Part shown: positions 13,201 through 23,109 of the stretch, piece after piece
How the letters are laid out: each line of letters starts with the position of its first letter
Numbering within the stretch: the first letter of the stretch is position 1
Assembly (NCBI GenBank): GCA_029204225.1
Contig: CM055106.1
Span: forward strand, 3,561,954-3,625,953
Direction of reading: 5' to 3'
DNA from: Diphasiastrum complanatum
Taxonomy: Eukaryota; Streptophyta; Lycopodiopsida; Lycopodiales; Lycopodiaceae
DNA length: 64,000 nucleotides
Program-made: the position numbers and the translations under genes
The notes under the pieces: generated by a model
Databases searched by the model: none
What the model saw: only the letters and a program-made list of their open reading frames with translations
What the model was told of the DNA's origin: nothing

Positions 13201-14273
13201 ATAAGCGGTCAATGTCCATTGCAACTGGCCCAGCATCTTTTCCTTCCCTCGGAGACAACCTCGTTGGTGGAATTGATCTTTCTTCTTTGTCATTTGACCT
13301 ATTTTCTGGGACGAATCTCGTCACACTTGGATTTTCTGCCAGTGATTTACCAAACAAGTCCCTTTCATGATTATTGCCCGCAACTCCTCTGCCAGTAGAT
13401 GAAGGTAATCCAAACAATGGTGTGGGTTGTGGTAACTGAGTGTAACCCCTACTATGTCTTCCGCTCTCATCAATATAGCCATGCCAACCTTCTCACACAA
13501 ATGACTGACAGTCAAGAAGCCAGAATCACAAAGCAGGAAAATCAAATTTTGTCAAACACAAATTACACCTAAGAACTAGCAGACGCTACACAGTGTGGAG
13601 CCTCATTTTGCCTGAACAGGAGAAATGAATTACCGGACACCAATCAAACAAGCTATGACTCATAGATCCTTGAAATGTTCCCTAAAGAAATCACAATTGA
13701 CATAGTGGACTGTGGTGTCATAAAAATAAACTCTCATATGAGTTCAAAAGTACAAGGCATCTGCAACTAGACAAAGAAAAAGCCACAAATACATTAGGTT
13801 AGCTGGCAGAAGTAGACCTATAAAACTGTATGCCCATATACCATATATGTTTCAAAAAAATATTCAAATATACAGAGCCCACTTGATGAAAACTCTTCAT
13901 TGAATGCAATTGACTATAATAAATTGCCATTTATTTTTTTAGCTGTCTCATTGCTAAAGTTCAAGTTGCAATCGGAATTCAGTTCAAGAAAATTAGGATT
14001 GATGTACCAACCAAGTGATCTGCGCTTGCTGATTGAGGTAAAAGTTGTGTCCGCATCAGGAGACAATCCAATGAAACCTTTTTCAAACGGGACTGCAGAA
14101 GGGTTTTGCCAGTCCCTCTTGCCAGCTCCAACTTTCTCTCTGTCTCCTCTGTTAAAGTTCCCAAATGACTGTCGTTCAAAGGATGAGCTCTTATCCATAG
14201 GCTTTATGAGTGCTGATTTGCACGCATTTGGATGAACCAAACCTCGTGCACCCCCGATCACAGGTCCGTGCAT
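781..14273 (-). CDS. PWR: POWERDRESS/NCoR-like SANT-domain co-repressor protein, five coding exons
   Basis: The coding model joins 14273-14012, 13488-12553, 9807-8542, 8050-4962 and 2334-781. The total is 7107 nt, exactly 2369 codons including the stop, and the phases agree at every junction. Family signatures occur in the plant PWR order: GWH near the start of exon 2, then KRPRLGWGQGLAKYEKKKV, a Leu-rich coiled coil, a charged RRKKVFRFKEQVLALRY helix, LKMPAMIIEEKER followed by SANT1, SANT2, a third SANT/Myb-like repeat, a Gln-rich tract, and GGDIKLFGQSLL in the last exon. In Arabidopsis, PWR is a nuclear SANT protein that works with histone deacetylase HDA9 in H3 deacetylation and repression; a similar role here is inferred. 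At about 2368 aa it is longer than I expect for angiosperm PWR. The N terminus is the weakest part: an in-frame stop lies just upstream of the chosen ATG, and the usual PWR N-terminal signature was not found. Confidence 0.85.
3519..3835. repeat. Tandem duplication of about 159 bp in intron 4
   Basis: Two diverged direct copies are adjacent. Copy 1 starts CTCATACTCCAAGG near 3521 and copy 2 starts CTCACACTCCAAGG near 3680. Both contain GTCTATACAGGCAC, a GAAGGAC(A/G)ATGTAATTCATC segment, AATTCTTAATGCATGCAT and CCCTTCACCTTAGGTGGCTA. The copies differ by substitutions and small indels, so the duplication is not recent. Confidence 0.85.
4538..4745. repeat. Direct repeat with 138-bp period in intron 4
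   Basis: The segment TTCAATCTTCTACTACATG is followed by GTCAACYCATAAAGTATCAG and CCAACTCCAATGTCCATCAT. It occurs at 4538 and again at 4676, nearly identical over about 70 bp. The intervening bases are unrelated to the repeat unit. Confidence 0.85.
4962..8050 (-). CDS. PWR: PWR-like gene, coding exon 4 with three SANT/Myb-like modules
   Basis: This large exon starts after CTCATTAG and ends CAGCAG|GTAGGG. SANT1 (about 7680-7830, roughly protein residues 894-943) reads NPWTLEEKQVFLEKFAMF...FYYRN and is preceded by the conserved LKMPAMIIEEKER and VEDPVAVEQER motifs. SANT2 (about 6990-7145, near residues 1123-1172) reads HWSDRERKFFLDALKLYGRN and ends CKGFFSKTRKRLGLD. A third SANT/Myb-like repeat (about 5925-6085, near residues 1476-1526) reads CWTPEEKEKFVAIIRKHGKS and ends IKTYFQNSKAKLGYRL. 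All three keep the first helix Trp. The 3' quarter becomes Gln-rich (5040-5460). Confidence 0.92.
8542..9807 (-). CDS. PWR: PWR-like gene, coding exon 3
   Basis: The acceptor is a textbook pyrimidine tract ending CTACTGCAG, and the donor is TTTTG|GTAAGT. The join to exon 2 gives IRSTGLAISMVCG, matching the position of the PRVTGF-SDCASP segment in plant orthologues. The exon carries a Leu/Glu heptad helix (NIEKVELEIDLVEKELANLN; about 9390-9465). Further on is a basic helical region (ARRKKVFRFKEQVLALRY) before an RSSSRLRLLSF tail. These features match the region preceding SANT1 in PWR proteins. Confidence 0.88.
10075..10365. repeat. Duplicated TTCAGTATGG minisatellite units in intron 2
   Basis: Two direct units (about 10075-10165 and 10240-10355) each contain several variants of the decamer TTCAGTATGG. 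Each ends with TTTCAGTTCGGT, then TGTTGTGATCTCAGATGGAG and a GA run. The first unit's GA run has expanded to 54 bp, while the second stays short. Confidence 0.8.
10164..10217. repeat. (GA)n microsatellite
   Basis: About 27 uninterrupted GA dinucleotides lie inside intron 2 of the PWR-like gene (CT on the coding strand). Confidence 0.95.
11170..11385. repeat. Four-unit degenerate minisatellite in intron 2
   Basis: There are four imperfect units of roughly 45-65 bp (near 11170, 11223, 11288 and 11340). They share the pattern GCCTA-CC followed by TCACACCTA, TGTCACGCCTA and a C-run ending CATGG. The composition is much more C-rich than the surrounding intron. Confidence 0.7.
11386..11705. repeat. 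GC-rich hairpin block in intron 2
   Basis: This GC-rich block contains perfect short inverted repeats. TGCCCGTC-AAC-GACGGGCA (11451-11469) has an 8-bp stem and 3-nt loop. GGGCAG-CTCACG-CTGCCC lies near 11506-11523. Further copies of the CCCG(T/C)C or CGGGCA motif lie at about 11393 and 11685. The composition contrasts sharply with the AT-rich intron, suggesting an inserted sequence of unknown type. Confidence 0.55.
12553..13488 (-). CDS. PWR: PWR-like gene, coding exon 2
   Basis: The exon starts after a tandem NAGNAG acceptor (GAGAAG), giving GWHGYIDESGRHSRGY, which resembles the GGWH...EE segment of plant PWR proteins. It ends at a good donor (ACTG|GTGAGTG). Near its 3' end is KRPRLGWGQGLAKYEKKKV (about 12640-12715), the most diagnostic plant PWR motif. 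It is followed by an acidic PLLLQEKSEADLESSEVPG segment. The rest is low-complexity, Ser/Pro/Asp-rich and probably disordered. Confidence 0.85.
14012..14273 (-). CDS. PWR: PWR-like gene, coding exon 1 (N-terminal, tentative)
   Basis: The frame opens at an ATG at 14273 (MHGPVIGGARG...), with an in-frame TAA three codons upstream. It continues through a basic, Ser- and Gly-rich stretch containing RGDREKVGAGKRDW. The donor is placed at CTTG|GTTGGT, which leaves phase 1 and joins exon 2 to give ...RRSLGWHG. The donor is weak. Another GT (AAG|GTTTCA) upstream would also keep phase, so the 3' end could be about 50 nt shorter. An additional upstream exon with the canonical N terminus is possible. 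Confidence 0.5.
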
Positions 14274-15535
14274 GGGTGTTTCTTAACAGGAACCTTTCAA
14301 TAGTGCATGTGCACAAATACTTGAACAAGTAGTAGCGCAGTAGCCACGAACACAGCCTCTGTCAGAGGACCCAAAAACTCTATTCAGAAAAGACACAAAC
14401 CAAAGAAAAGCGACCTTCTGCTACTAAAATCAATATAATGGAGTAGCTGCAACGATAAATTTTCAACACACCCTCAACACAGCAACAGTTAAAAAAAATC
14501 ATGACGTATTGTTCCCCACTACCTTCAGTTTCTCACTGCATTTAACGCTCAAACCATTTCAACTACATGCAAACCTAGCTGCACAAAGAATTCGAAAGAT
14601 CTATGCAATTGACTGAAAAAGCCGTCTTCCACTTAAGGAAGGCATCGCCGCATACAAACGACCGAACATAAATCTGGAAATGGCTCTCCAAGGACGCTTT
14701 ATGAGAAAGAAGCTGTGTCTAAGTTCCTGACCTAGATCATCTAAACCTTCAACATTTAGCATGAATGTTTGTGAATATGGACGGTTACGAGGCTTTTACT
14801 GTGGCGAGGGTTGCTTCGGCTTGCAGAAACATCACCCACAGAATGACACAGCCAAGTTGGTACGCATATTGTCTAACTCTACAGAAGGGACGAAAATACA
14901 TGTAAAACTCAAACAGCACACAACTGCCTACATGCAGAAACAACATAGCACTTCTCTTCTAACATACATGACGCTTATCTACCAGTTCTGCGTTTTCTTC
15001 GCATCCTTCAGAAGCAGAGCCTTTACGAGCTTTTCAAAACCCGCCACTTCCAAAGCTTCGCCCCAAAAAAACCCTCCACAAAAGCTGCCTGCCCTCCAAA
15101 GCACAAACAAAAGAAACAGCCGGATTCACTCTAAGCCCTAAGCCACATCAGACGCAGCTTTCTTTCAAAATCCCTAACAACGGCGCCTTCACAAACCCTG
15201 CACGCTTGAGACATCCATCACAGACGCCCGAAACCTAAACGCCATCCTGCAGCAACTCCGCTCCATTCATATTCTGGCAGCCATAACCCTGAGGCATCCT
15301 GACCTAGTCTAATATTACATGAGATCATGCATCGCTGGGGTTGAAAAGAAGCCACGGATGAGCAGAAACAGCAAGAGCATAGCCAAAGCAAGTATGAGAT
15401 GCATAAGCCAGAAAAGAACAGGGCGCGGCGGTGAGGGCAGAAGATGCCCGCCATAGCTACGAGCGCAAGAGAGAAGAAAGCAGAAAGCGGAGCAAAAACA
15501 AGAGGTGCGAAGAAGAAAAAAAAATACAAAGAATA
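14274..15535 (-). promoter_or_regulatory. Probable 5' leader and leader intron of PWR-like gene
   Basis: No coding exon was recognised here. On the minus strand, 15535-15000 has the character of a plant transcript leader: a T-rich start, then CTTCTTCGC and a pyrimidine-rich GC-balanced sequence. It could be spliced to the acceptor-like GTTAAG just upstream of the ATG at 14273. A 78-codon upstream frame (15454-15218, beginning MAGIFCPHRR) lies in this leader. The transcription start near 15.53 kb is inferred, not seen. Confidence 0.35.
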
Positions 15536-16130
15536 GCGACGATCAATTCAGGTTACCCTAACCCTAGTTAAGCAGCTATTCTCGAACTCTGGTAGCACCT
15601 AAACCTAACCAGTCTATGAACCCTGATTAGGTGTCTGGACTCCACCTCGGCAACATTCTATTCCAGGGCTCGAACCCTAGTTAGTTAGACCACGTTTAGT
15701 TAACCACTAGCCCTAACCCTAGTTCCATGACCGGGTCATCTCTCTCACCATTGGCGTCGGGGACCACAGGTCAAAGGTAACCCTGATTAGGTGCTAGAGC
15801 TGACTCGGTAGCCCTAGTTGCTAGTCCACCGGTGACGCTGGGCCACGTGTCCAGATAAGCCCGGGCGGGAAGGAGGGCCACGCCGCGCCAGTATTGCCCA
15901 CCGCAAATCAGAGGCGACAGAAAAGCCAAGAGCTCTGACACCGAATGTCCACGTGGCAGTCTGCAATAGGCTGCAGTTCTGCGGCTGGAGTGTCTTGAGC
16001 AATCAAATGCCGTGACGTGGCCGAGAAACCAGCGGTCCTGGCGTTTCGGACCATGGGGCCACCTAATTATCTGCGAGGTGCTCATCCCCCATATAGGCCA
16101 TCCGGCCCGGGTTCGAATCTGGCGGTTGAC
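15536..16130. promoter_or_regulatory. Promoter-like region with telo-box-like decamers and G-boxes
   Basis: Read on the minus strand towards the gene, repeated variants of AACTAGGGTT and AATCAGGGTT occur at about 15555-15567, 15617, 15671, 15704-15722 and 15779. Two include TAGGGTTAGGGT, the plant telo-box (AAACCCTAA on the other strand). Further upstream are CACGTG-type G-boxes: CCACGTGTCC near 15843 and CCACGTGGCA near 15950, plus a GACGTGGC near 16014. Telo-boxes and G-boxes are known in plant promoters; the regulatory role here is inferred. Confidence 0.45.
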
Positions 16131-16140
16131 AACTTCCAAG

Positions 16141-19100
16141 AACCTAGATCTCCCAAACCATATCCTTTTCCTTTGACAAGGTAGCTAATTATATACTTGC
16201 TAAAACTCTAACCACGCCGAAAGGGCTCACAAGGCTACAAATTTTCACTCGGGAATCCCGCACACATGCCTAGTAAGTTCAACTCTTATCGAGCTCAACT
16301 ATTGAATGAGATCATAAGAACTTTTGTTAATAGTAATTACTTGTTTAGGTCAACTTTCAAGCAAGGGAAAAGGTATTTCGATAGACCTTGAGAGGTGGCG
16401 TAAACATCATACCAAAGCCCCACATAAAAATTGAGAATTTAAGTGCATCATTAAGATTTGGCAAGTTGAACCCCACCTCACATGGAGTTTTGTCATGTAA
16501 TCTACCTTGCAACATATTTTCTAAAAGTTTCGAGATCCAAAATTGAGAGATTCTAGTCTCGACAAAAATGCATGAGTCTTGTAAACACTAACAATGGATA
16601 TGAAATGTAGTGTGAAAACAAAATTTGTATCATCAAGACTCATACCTTGATTTGTTGAGACTATGCATCTTGGTTTTCAAGGGAGCCTTGAAAATTAAAA
16701 CCAAAGAAACTTTGGATGTCAAGTTAACCAACTCAGCCAAATCCCCTTCGATGATTTGTCAAATACTATGATGTCGTCCACTTTTGAATCTATTGACTTT
16801 AGTTTGCCATATTCTTAGTAACTAGTGGTCTGGTGCAAGCTTGCTACCACTTGTAACAACGCTAAGCCGCGAGAGCAACGAGGCTTGCTACAAGCAATAG
16901 CAGGCCCACCTCCAACCAATATCGGGCGTAGTCGCGACCAATCGTTGAACAACACCTCATCTGGTTGAGGAGGATGTGACACCTCATCAAAGGAAATTAA
17001 AAATCATAATTACTTTTGGTGTTGTTAAACATTAGAGGTGTAACCTTTCCAAGAAAAACATAAAAAGTCATAAAAAACTTTGCATTGAAAAGTTGTCTAA
17101 GCTACCTCTTCATTAAACTAGAATTGAAATTCATGCATACTTTTAGTGTTGTTAAGAATAAGAGACAATTTTAAGATATTGTGGATTTGTTTAGGTGAAC
17201 AATATAAAATATATATCAAACTTCAATATGAAAAGAAGATGTGAAGAAAAGTCATTCATGTTTTGTACCTTATAAGAAAAGTATGTTCACACCATTTGTC
17301 CTCTTGTATTTATAATGACTCTCAAAACATATGTCCAATTTAGACTCAATGTCACATGTGGAAAAGAACTAGGAGAGACATACTATGGACTATGGAATAC
17401 TCAATAAATTTTGCTTTTAGCTCTCAAGTCATACAACATAGGAGTAGGTTGTCATGCCTTTGAGGATGGTCCTAGGCTTGCACCAATGTTGTGAGAGCAA
17501 TGCCTAGCATTTGGTTTATGAATGGTGGAATGAGTGGGCCAACCAACCATATCTTGTCTTGTTGGCAATTAGAATCACTCCAATAAAGATGTTGCACTTG
17601 CAATGCATTACTTACAAATAAAAACCTCGTGACTTGTTGGCTTGTTCTTTGGCAAGTCCTTTTCTCACCTTCAGGTCTAAAATTTGATTTCAAACGGCAC
17701 GCAAGGATGTTTCGATTTTGGCCAAAACGGAAAACCATTGTTATGCCCTTTTGTCTATTGTTGGAAATATACTCACACCTTATCTAGATATATACTTATC
17801 ATTTATCCATTTAGTGGTGTCTGTGTGTGTGTGTAAGCCTAGTTTTATTTTTACCAATTACAAATGAGGTTTTGGTTTTGGTGAACACCTAATCACATAA
17901 AAAATCGCTATCCTCGACATAGAGGTTTTACAACTTACAACCACATAGGCCAAAATATGGATCTCGAAGCTCCCAAAAGTTCGTGTGCTCCAAGTGTCCC
18001 TTTGCATGTGTAGACCTATTTTTTATCTTGGATCTCCATTGTTGCAAGAGCACCCTCAGCTTTAGCGAGAAATTATTTTAGTCTATTAGTTATGTGCTCT
18101 ATGAGGTGCAAACAAAATCATGCTCTTCAAATTTGTGTTGAAACCTCTCACTCGGCAGCGTGTACTTTTTTGTCACAAGTTGTTTTTTTTCTTGCATAAA
18201 TGGAATTCTAGCATTCCAAATAATGAAGCTCTTTGAGCACCTACTTTGACAAGGATTCCAATCTCCCCTCTTCTTGTCAACACGCAATATCATATTTCTT
18301 GTGAGCTATATTACATTCCAAGGTCAATAATGATAGACTTTTAGACAATATTTCATGGTCTTTCGCATTTAACTTTATGAATCTTCTCTCGGTGAAGTTA
18401 ACATGAACATAACAACTAGCCTAAGGATTTCGAAGGATTTACATGAGCTTTGCATGCCCTTCTCATGGTGGCCATATTGGCTTATAGATTGCATGAGACT
18501 TGTGTGTAGTGTAAATCACATGAAATGTCATTTGTATCTCTTAGAATTTTGAATCTATATAATGTAGATCTCAAAGTGCTTATAGATAAAAGACATGATG
18601 CCTCTTTCGGCACCTTTTCCAAAACCAAGGTCAAATAAACTCATCATGAGCACTACGCGATCTTTGACACAAAGGCACCCAAACACTTTGGTTGGCATTA
18701 GTTGAGTGTGAAGCATCATGCATATCATCTACGATGATTGATTGGGCACTTGATTCGAGAAGATGAGAAAACTCAAAGAAATCCAACCCTGAGGCTACTC
18801 TTGAGCACCAACATTTATATCATTGCATCACACATTGGCAGGAAGCCACTTAGGCAAATGCTTTTTTAGTTAGTCTTGAGGCAAAACTATGAGCCCAAAC
18901 TTTAAAACCAATAGGCAAGTCATAACATTTTCTGAAAAAAAATTCCATTGTTTGATCATTTTCAAGTATGATTCGATGGGGAGGTACAAGAAATATCCTA
19001 CACTCACCAAAACATTTATTTTTTCAAGCATCACTCTATCTATCTCAAGTTGAGATTTTGCAAAAATCATCTAGATGGCATGTGCAAGATTTCTTCCCTT

Positions 19101-20517
19101 GGTGGTCATGTCTCAAGTCCATGTACTCACATGTTCATGTATATGCCACCAATTGAGATCATGGGCACAAACTTTGCATACGTCAAAGATTGCACTGTCC
19201 TTGACACTTGTCGATAAAATGTAAATTGTTTTACATGGTTCACTTGTCTTATTTGACTTATCTCTTATAAGAAAAGATACCTCGAAGTATCATCGATATT
19301 TTGCATTTAATTGCAAATGTTAGAGCCCACCTTCCATAGTATTGTCTCTTATATTTCATGTGATACCTAACTCCACCAAAAGACAAAAATAGAATTTACC
19401 TTGACAACAAGAAAGCGAGACTTGAGATACATCACATGAATGTCAATGTTGCAAGCTCAAGTGTTAGATTGAAAGTAGAGTTTCGCCTTACAAAACAAAC
19501 CTCATTTAACTCCTTCACATAAGGATTGTGTCTAGTGTGCATAGTGAAGTTTTTGTCATTTTATTTTTTTCATAGTAGCCATGTTGTTTCAACATGTACA
19601 TATGTACAGATGCAAATAGTAACAACAGATGATAGAAATTCAGTTATATGCTTTTCTTTTAAAAGAATTCGAGTAAAACATGAAGATGATAATTTGTGCC
19701 CTAAAGGAAAACAATGATGATCAAGCAACTATTCACTGATGACTAGAAAACAACAAAAGTGAAAGTTGATATTTCTTGCAGTTTACCCATAGGTGATGAC
19801 AAGTCAAATCTGTAATAGGCCGATATCGAGATACATGTATTCTTCAAACAAAAGTTCATGAAAATTAACTTCATTCCGAGATTTCTAAATAGTGAAAAGA
19901 ACTCTAATTCATAGATTTGCCAATGCTACCCATGTTGATTAAATTCAAAGCCATTAATTTCCAACATATTTTTAGGCAACTACTAAGGTCAAATGTCACT
20001 GAATAGAGAAAAAAATGTTAGAATTTTCTATGTTGACTTTAATTTCTGAGGCTTTGCATAACTGGTCTATAATTTCTTGTAAAAACAAGAGACTACAAGG
20101 TTCAGACATCTTACCACTCTTTGAGAATGACTTTGGAAGGTCGAGAGCTACCTCCTTGGTGCACATCATTTCCATTGATTTGAAGTTAGGATGGTATAAC
20201 CTCTTGTATTGCCAAAGCTCCACTTGAATTGAAAAGCAACGGTCCGTCCGATCATGGAAACGTGGAGGCACAATATCATGGGAAGATGATGATTGTCGTG
20301 AGCATCATCAGTGCTAGAGGTGGGTGGTAGGTCTCTATGCTAAAGTGGTCACTAAACAAATTCACAAATCGGACTGGGGAGTGGTTTCTACATGAAATGA
20401 TGTTTTTACATTTGTTGAGAAAAGTGACTTAATGGAACTGGAAACAAATAGCTCAAAATCAATAGCCAAGCATGAGAAGTATAACTCAAAGGAGGAGATG
20501 GCACCACATCATAGAGA
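16141..20517. other. 4.4 kb without a recognisable gene
   Basis: Stop codons are dense in all frames, and I recognise no host protein. Two short minus-strand traces (near 18690 and 16775) suggest a very old copia element and are listed separately. A reading frame of 91 codons (20271-19996, minus) has no recognisable domain. A short GT run lies at about 17820. Confidence 0.5.
16740..18710 (-). pseudogene. Possible heavily decayed copia pol traces
   Basis: On the minus strand near 18690 the peptide MPTKVFGCLCVKDR resembles the copia integrase PPKVFGCTCFV(R/K)D motif. Near 16775 the peptide SKVDDIIVFDKS resembles the reverse transcriptase YVDD box. The two occur in the expected order for one minus-strand element, but everything between them is saturated with stops and frameshifts. 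The match may be coincidental. Confidence 0.25.
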
Positions 20518-21351
20518 TGTGAAAATAGTCAAAATCATGCTTGATCTAGGCAAAATCCATGTACATGTTATCATCACACATGTGTGGAGCCTGTTCCAAC
20601 GTGTGAAATAAATGCACATATCATTTAGATTAGTCATATAGGTTGTACATACCATTTATGTTGAAATCTAGTGGCCAAAGTCTAGCTTTCTAGCTATATG
20701 CCACTTTGCATCATTTTATTGGTAAGAAGTACTATACCATGAGATTAGGAGTGATCCCCCATGTGTAGAGGACTGCACACACGTGTGGAAATATCAATTG
20801 CATGCAAGTTTGCACTTGTAGAAGATAGTTATCCTATAAGTTAGGAAAATTACCCAAAATCAAGGAGGTGACTTAAATCAAGGAAGTCATGGACCATGTG
20901 CCAAGTTTGATGTGATTAGTGGATCCTTTGATGACTAGGCACTCTCACACGTGCTAGATCAGTTGAGTCAGCAGAAGCTCGAGCTTCCTCTTGTGTATAT
21001 ATAGAGCCTCATTTGGCCATAACGAACATGGAAGTGAAATCTTGGTTTTGGAAGCACATCTTGAGTAATTTCAATGCTAGTCTTGTGATTTTATGGTTCT
21101 ATCGAATTCTAACTTCAGAGTACTTTATTCTTTGCTGGCAAGCCATACAGGGACAAGTTTTCGCATGTGTGAAACCACTTTTGCCATAGTTTGACCTTTG
21201 TTGATTGTTCTTGTTAGATTTGTTGATGTAAAATTGATCTAATGAGCTATAATCTTGTGTAGATTGGTAGATCAATTGAATCTAACATCAAATCTCTCTT
21301 GTGGATCTGATTTGGATCCATTCTTGGTCATTAATTCTCTAGAATTTCACA
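20518..21351 (+). mobile_element. Copia element A, 5' LTR (834 bp)
   Basis: The LTR begins TGTGAAAATAG and ends GAATTTCACA. It is followed at once by TGGTATCAAAGC (21352-21363), a near-match to the initiator-Met tRNA primer-binding site TGGTATCAGAGC. Its sequence is homologous along its length to the solo LTR at 28633-29462. It contains a CACACGTGTG palindrome (20778-20787). No 3' LTR of this copy is present in the window. Confidence 0.85.
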
Positions 21352-21935
21352 TGGTATCAAAGCCAACTACAAGAGCATTGATGGCATTGATCTAAATTAC
21401 ACCCAAATTAGCACGTTTTTGGAAACTAGCTAATGTGGCGAGTTTGAATGGATAGATAGAATCAATATTTTGCACCAAATATTGTGGTGGCATGCAGGTG
21501 TACTTTCAAATGTGTGGGGCCATATAGTACCTGTTCTGAGCATTAAAATTCAGTTTGGTGCATTATTTGATTCATACACCCAAAACTAGTCAATTTTAGT
21601 GCATTTTTCAAGCTTTCTCTTGCATTGTTTCTATTCCATTGATTTGTTCTTAGTTTAGATCAATTATATAGCTGATTTAAAGCTTGATTCAAGTACATTA
21701 AAATTGATTCTCAGATGTTTTGAGTGTGCATTGAAGTTGAGAGAGAAAGATTGCCAAAAACTATAGATTAAGGAGTGATTTTGCAAGTGTGAGACTAAAG
21801 TCTACAAATCCATCATTCTAGATTTGTTCAAGAGTGATAGGGTCGAGTCTAAAATCTTTCAATCACTAGAAGATGCTATAGGTTCAGATATCCAAGTGAA
21901 ACCATAAAAAAGTTTCAAGTGCTTTTTCACTAAAA
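21352..21935 (+). other. PBS and untranslated leader of copia A
   Basis: The primer-binding site occupies 21352-21363, with one mismatch to the usual plant tRNA-iMet complement. It is followed by an AT-rich leader without open frames before gag. Confidence 0.75.
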
Positions 21936-23109
21936 ATGGCATCAATGGGTGGTTTTTTGCCTGAAGCCAATGAGAGGCTCACATCCACTAATTACGCCAC
22001 TTGGAAAGTGAGAGTGGAGTCTTTGCTAATACTCCATGATCTCTATGACCTTGTCCTTGGTGAGGTAGAAGAACCTCAAGATGGACAAGAATCGGTAAGA
22101 TACAAGAATAAATCTAGATTGGCATTTTATTGCTTGAAAATGAATGTAAGTAATGACCTACTAAAAGAAGTTTCATCTTGTATCTTGGCCAAAGAGGCAT
22201 GAGATTCTTTAAAATCTATTCATGAATCCAATAATACTTCAAGAATACTCATGCTACTTCAAAGCATGAAAGGAATTAATGAAAGTGCCAAAGATTATGT
22301 TCTTAGGATCAAAACTTTGAATAGAGAGTTGTCGTCTATAGTTGATAAGATCCAAGACAATGAGTTAGTTCAAATCATTTTGAATGGATTATGGAATGAG
22401 TACTCTAATCTACTTCAAACTTTTGCTATTCAAGATCTACTTCCTAGCATAGAAAAGCTTCATAGTGTGCTTGTAGCTGAGGAGAGTAGAATGCTTCACA
22501 TCAAAAATAGGATTGGTTCCTTATCTTTGGATGATGGTGATGAAAAAGCTAACTTTTCTTTTAAAGGCAAGAAGAAGAAGTTTCCATCAAAGAAGACCGA
22601 AGACATGGAGGTCGAGAGCAAGGATGGAGGATCAAGCTCCAAAGGCAAGAGCAAGAATGACAAGAAGAAGCTAAAGTGTTTCTTTTGTGATAAGAAAGGA
22701 CACTTTGCATCCGAGTGTTACAATAAGAAGCATTCCCAAGAGAAGGACAACCATGGCGACCTTGTGCTTGAGGAGGAGAATGAATGCAACTCATCCTTGA
22801 TGACATCCATAACACCAACATCTAATCAAAACACTTGGTGGATTGATAGTGGGGAAAGTTCTCACGTGACTCACCAAAATCTACCTTACTTTCTTACAAT
22901 AAATCTAGAAAGTTTATCTTCTCAACAAGTGATCAAGAGGTGAGGTTGTAGGAACTGGATCCATTCCATTATGCCTTGGATCATCTAAGAAAGTAGATCT
23001 AGACAACGTTCTTTATGTACCTTCTCTTACAAAGAATTTGTTGAGTGTTGGACAACTTACGGATAGTGGATTAGATGTACATTTCTATAAGGGAAGTTCC
23101 CTAATATCT
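21936..23109 (+). pseudogene. Copia A gag and start of protease, truncated
   Basis: The frame begins MASMGGFLPEANERLTSTNY and encodes a copia-type gag (UBN2/DUF4219-like region with LNGLWNEY). It has a Lys-rich stretch, a CCHC zinc knuckle (CFFCDKKGHFASEC) and a protease active-site region WWIDSGESSHVTH. A TGA at 22200-22202 interrupts gag; the related element D has Trp (KEAWDCLKSI) at that site. A frameshift near 22945 separates the rest of the protease region (LYVPSLTKNLLSVGQLTDSG), which is cut off at 23109 by a gypsy-type LTR. Integrase, RT and RNase H are absent. Confidence 0.9.

Noticed and set aside
16090-16125. A complete tRNA gene around the plus-strand GGTTCGAATC
   Set aside because: The acceptor and anticodon stems do not form, and the A-box-like match is too far away. 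It is kept only as a possible tRNA-derived repeat.
19996-20271. 91-codon minus-strand frame beginning MPPRFHDRTDRC
   Set aside because: I considered it as an exon of an unknown gene, but there are no neighbouring coding frames, no recognisable domain and no clear splice context. It remains unassigned sequence.
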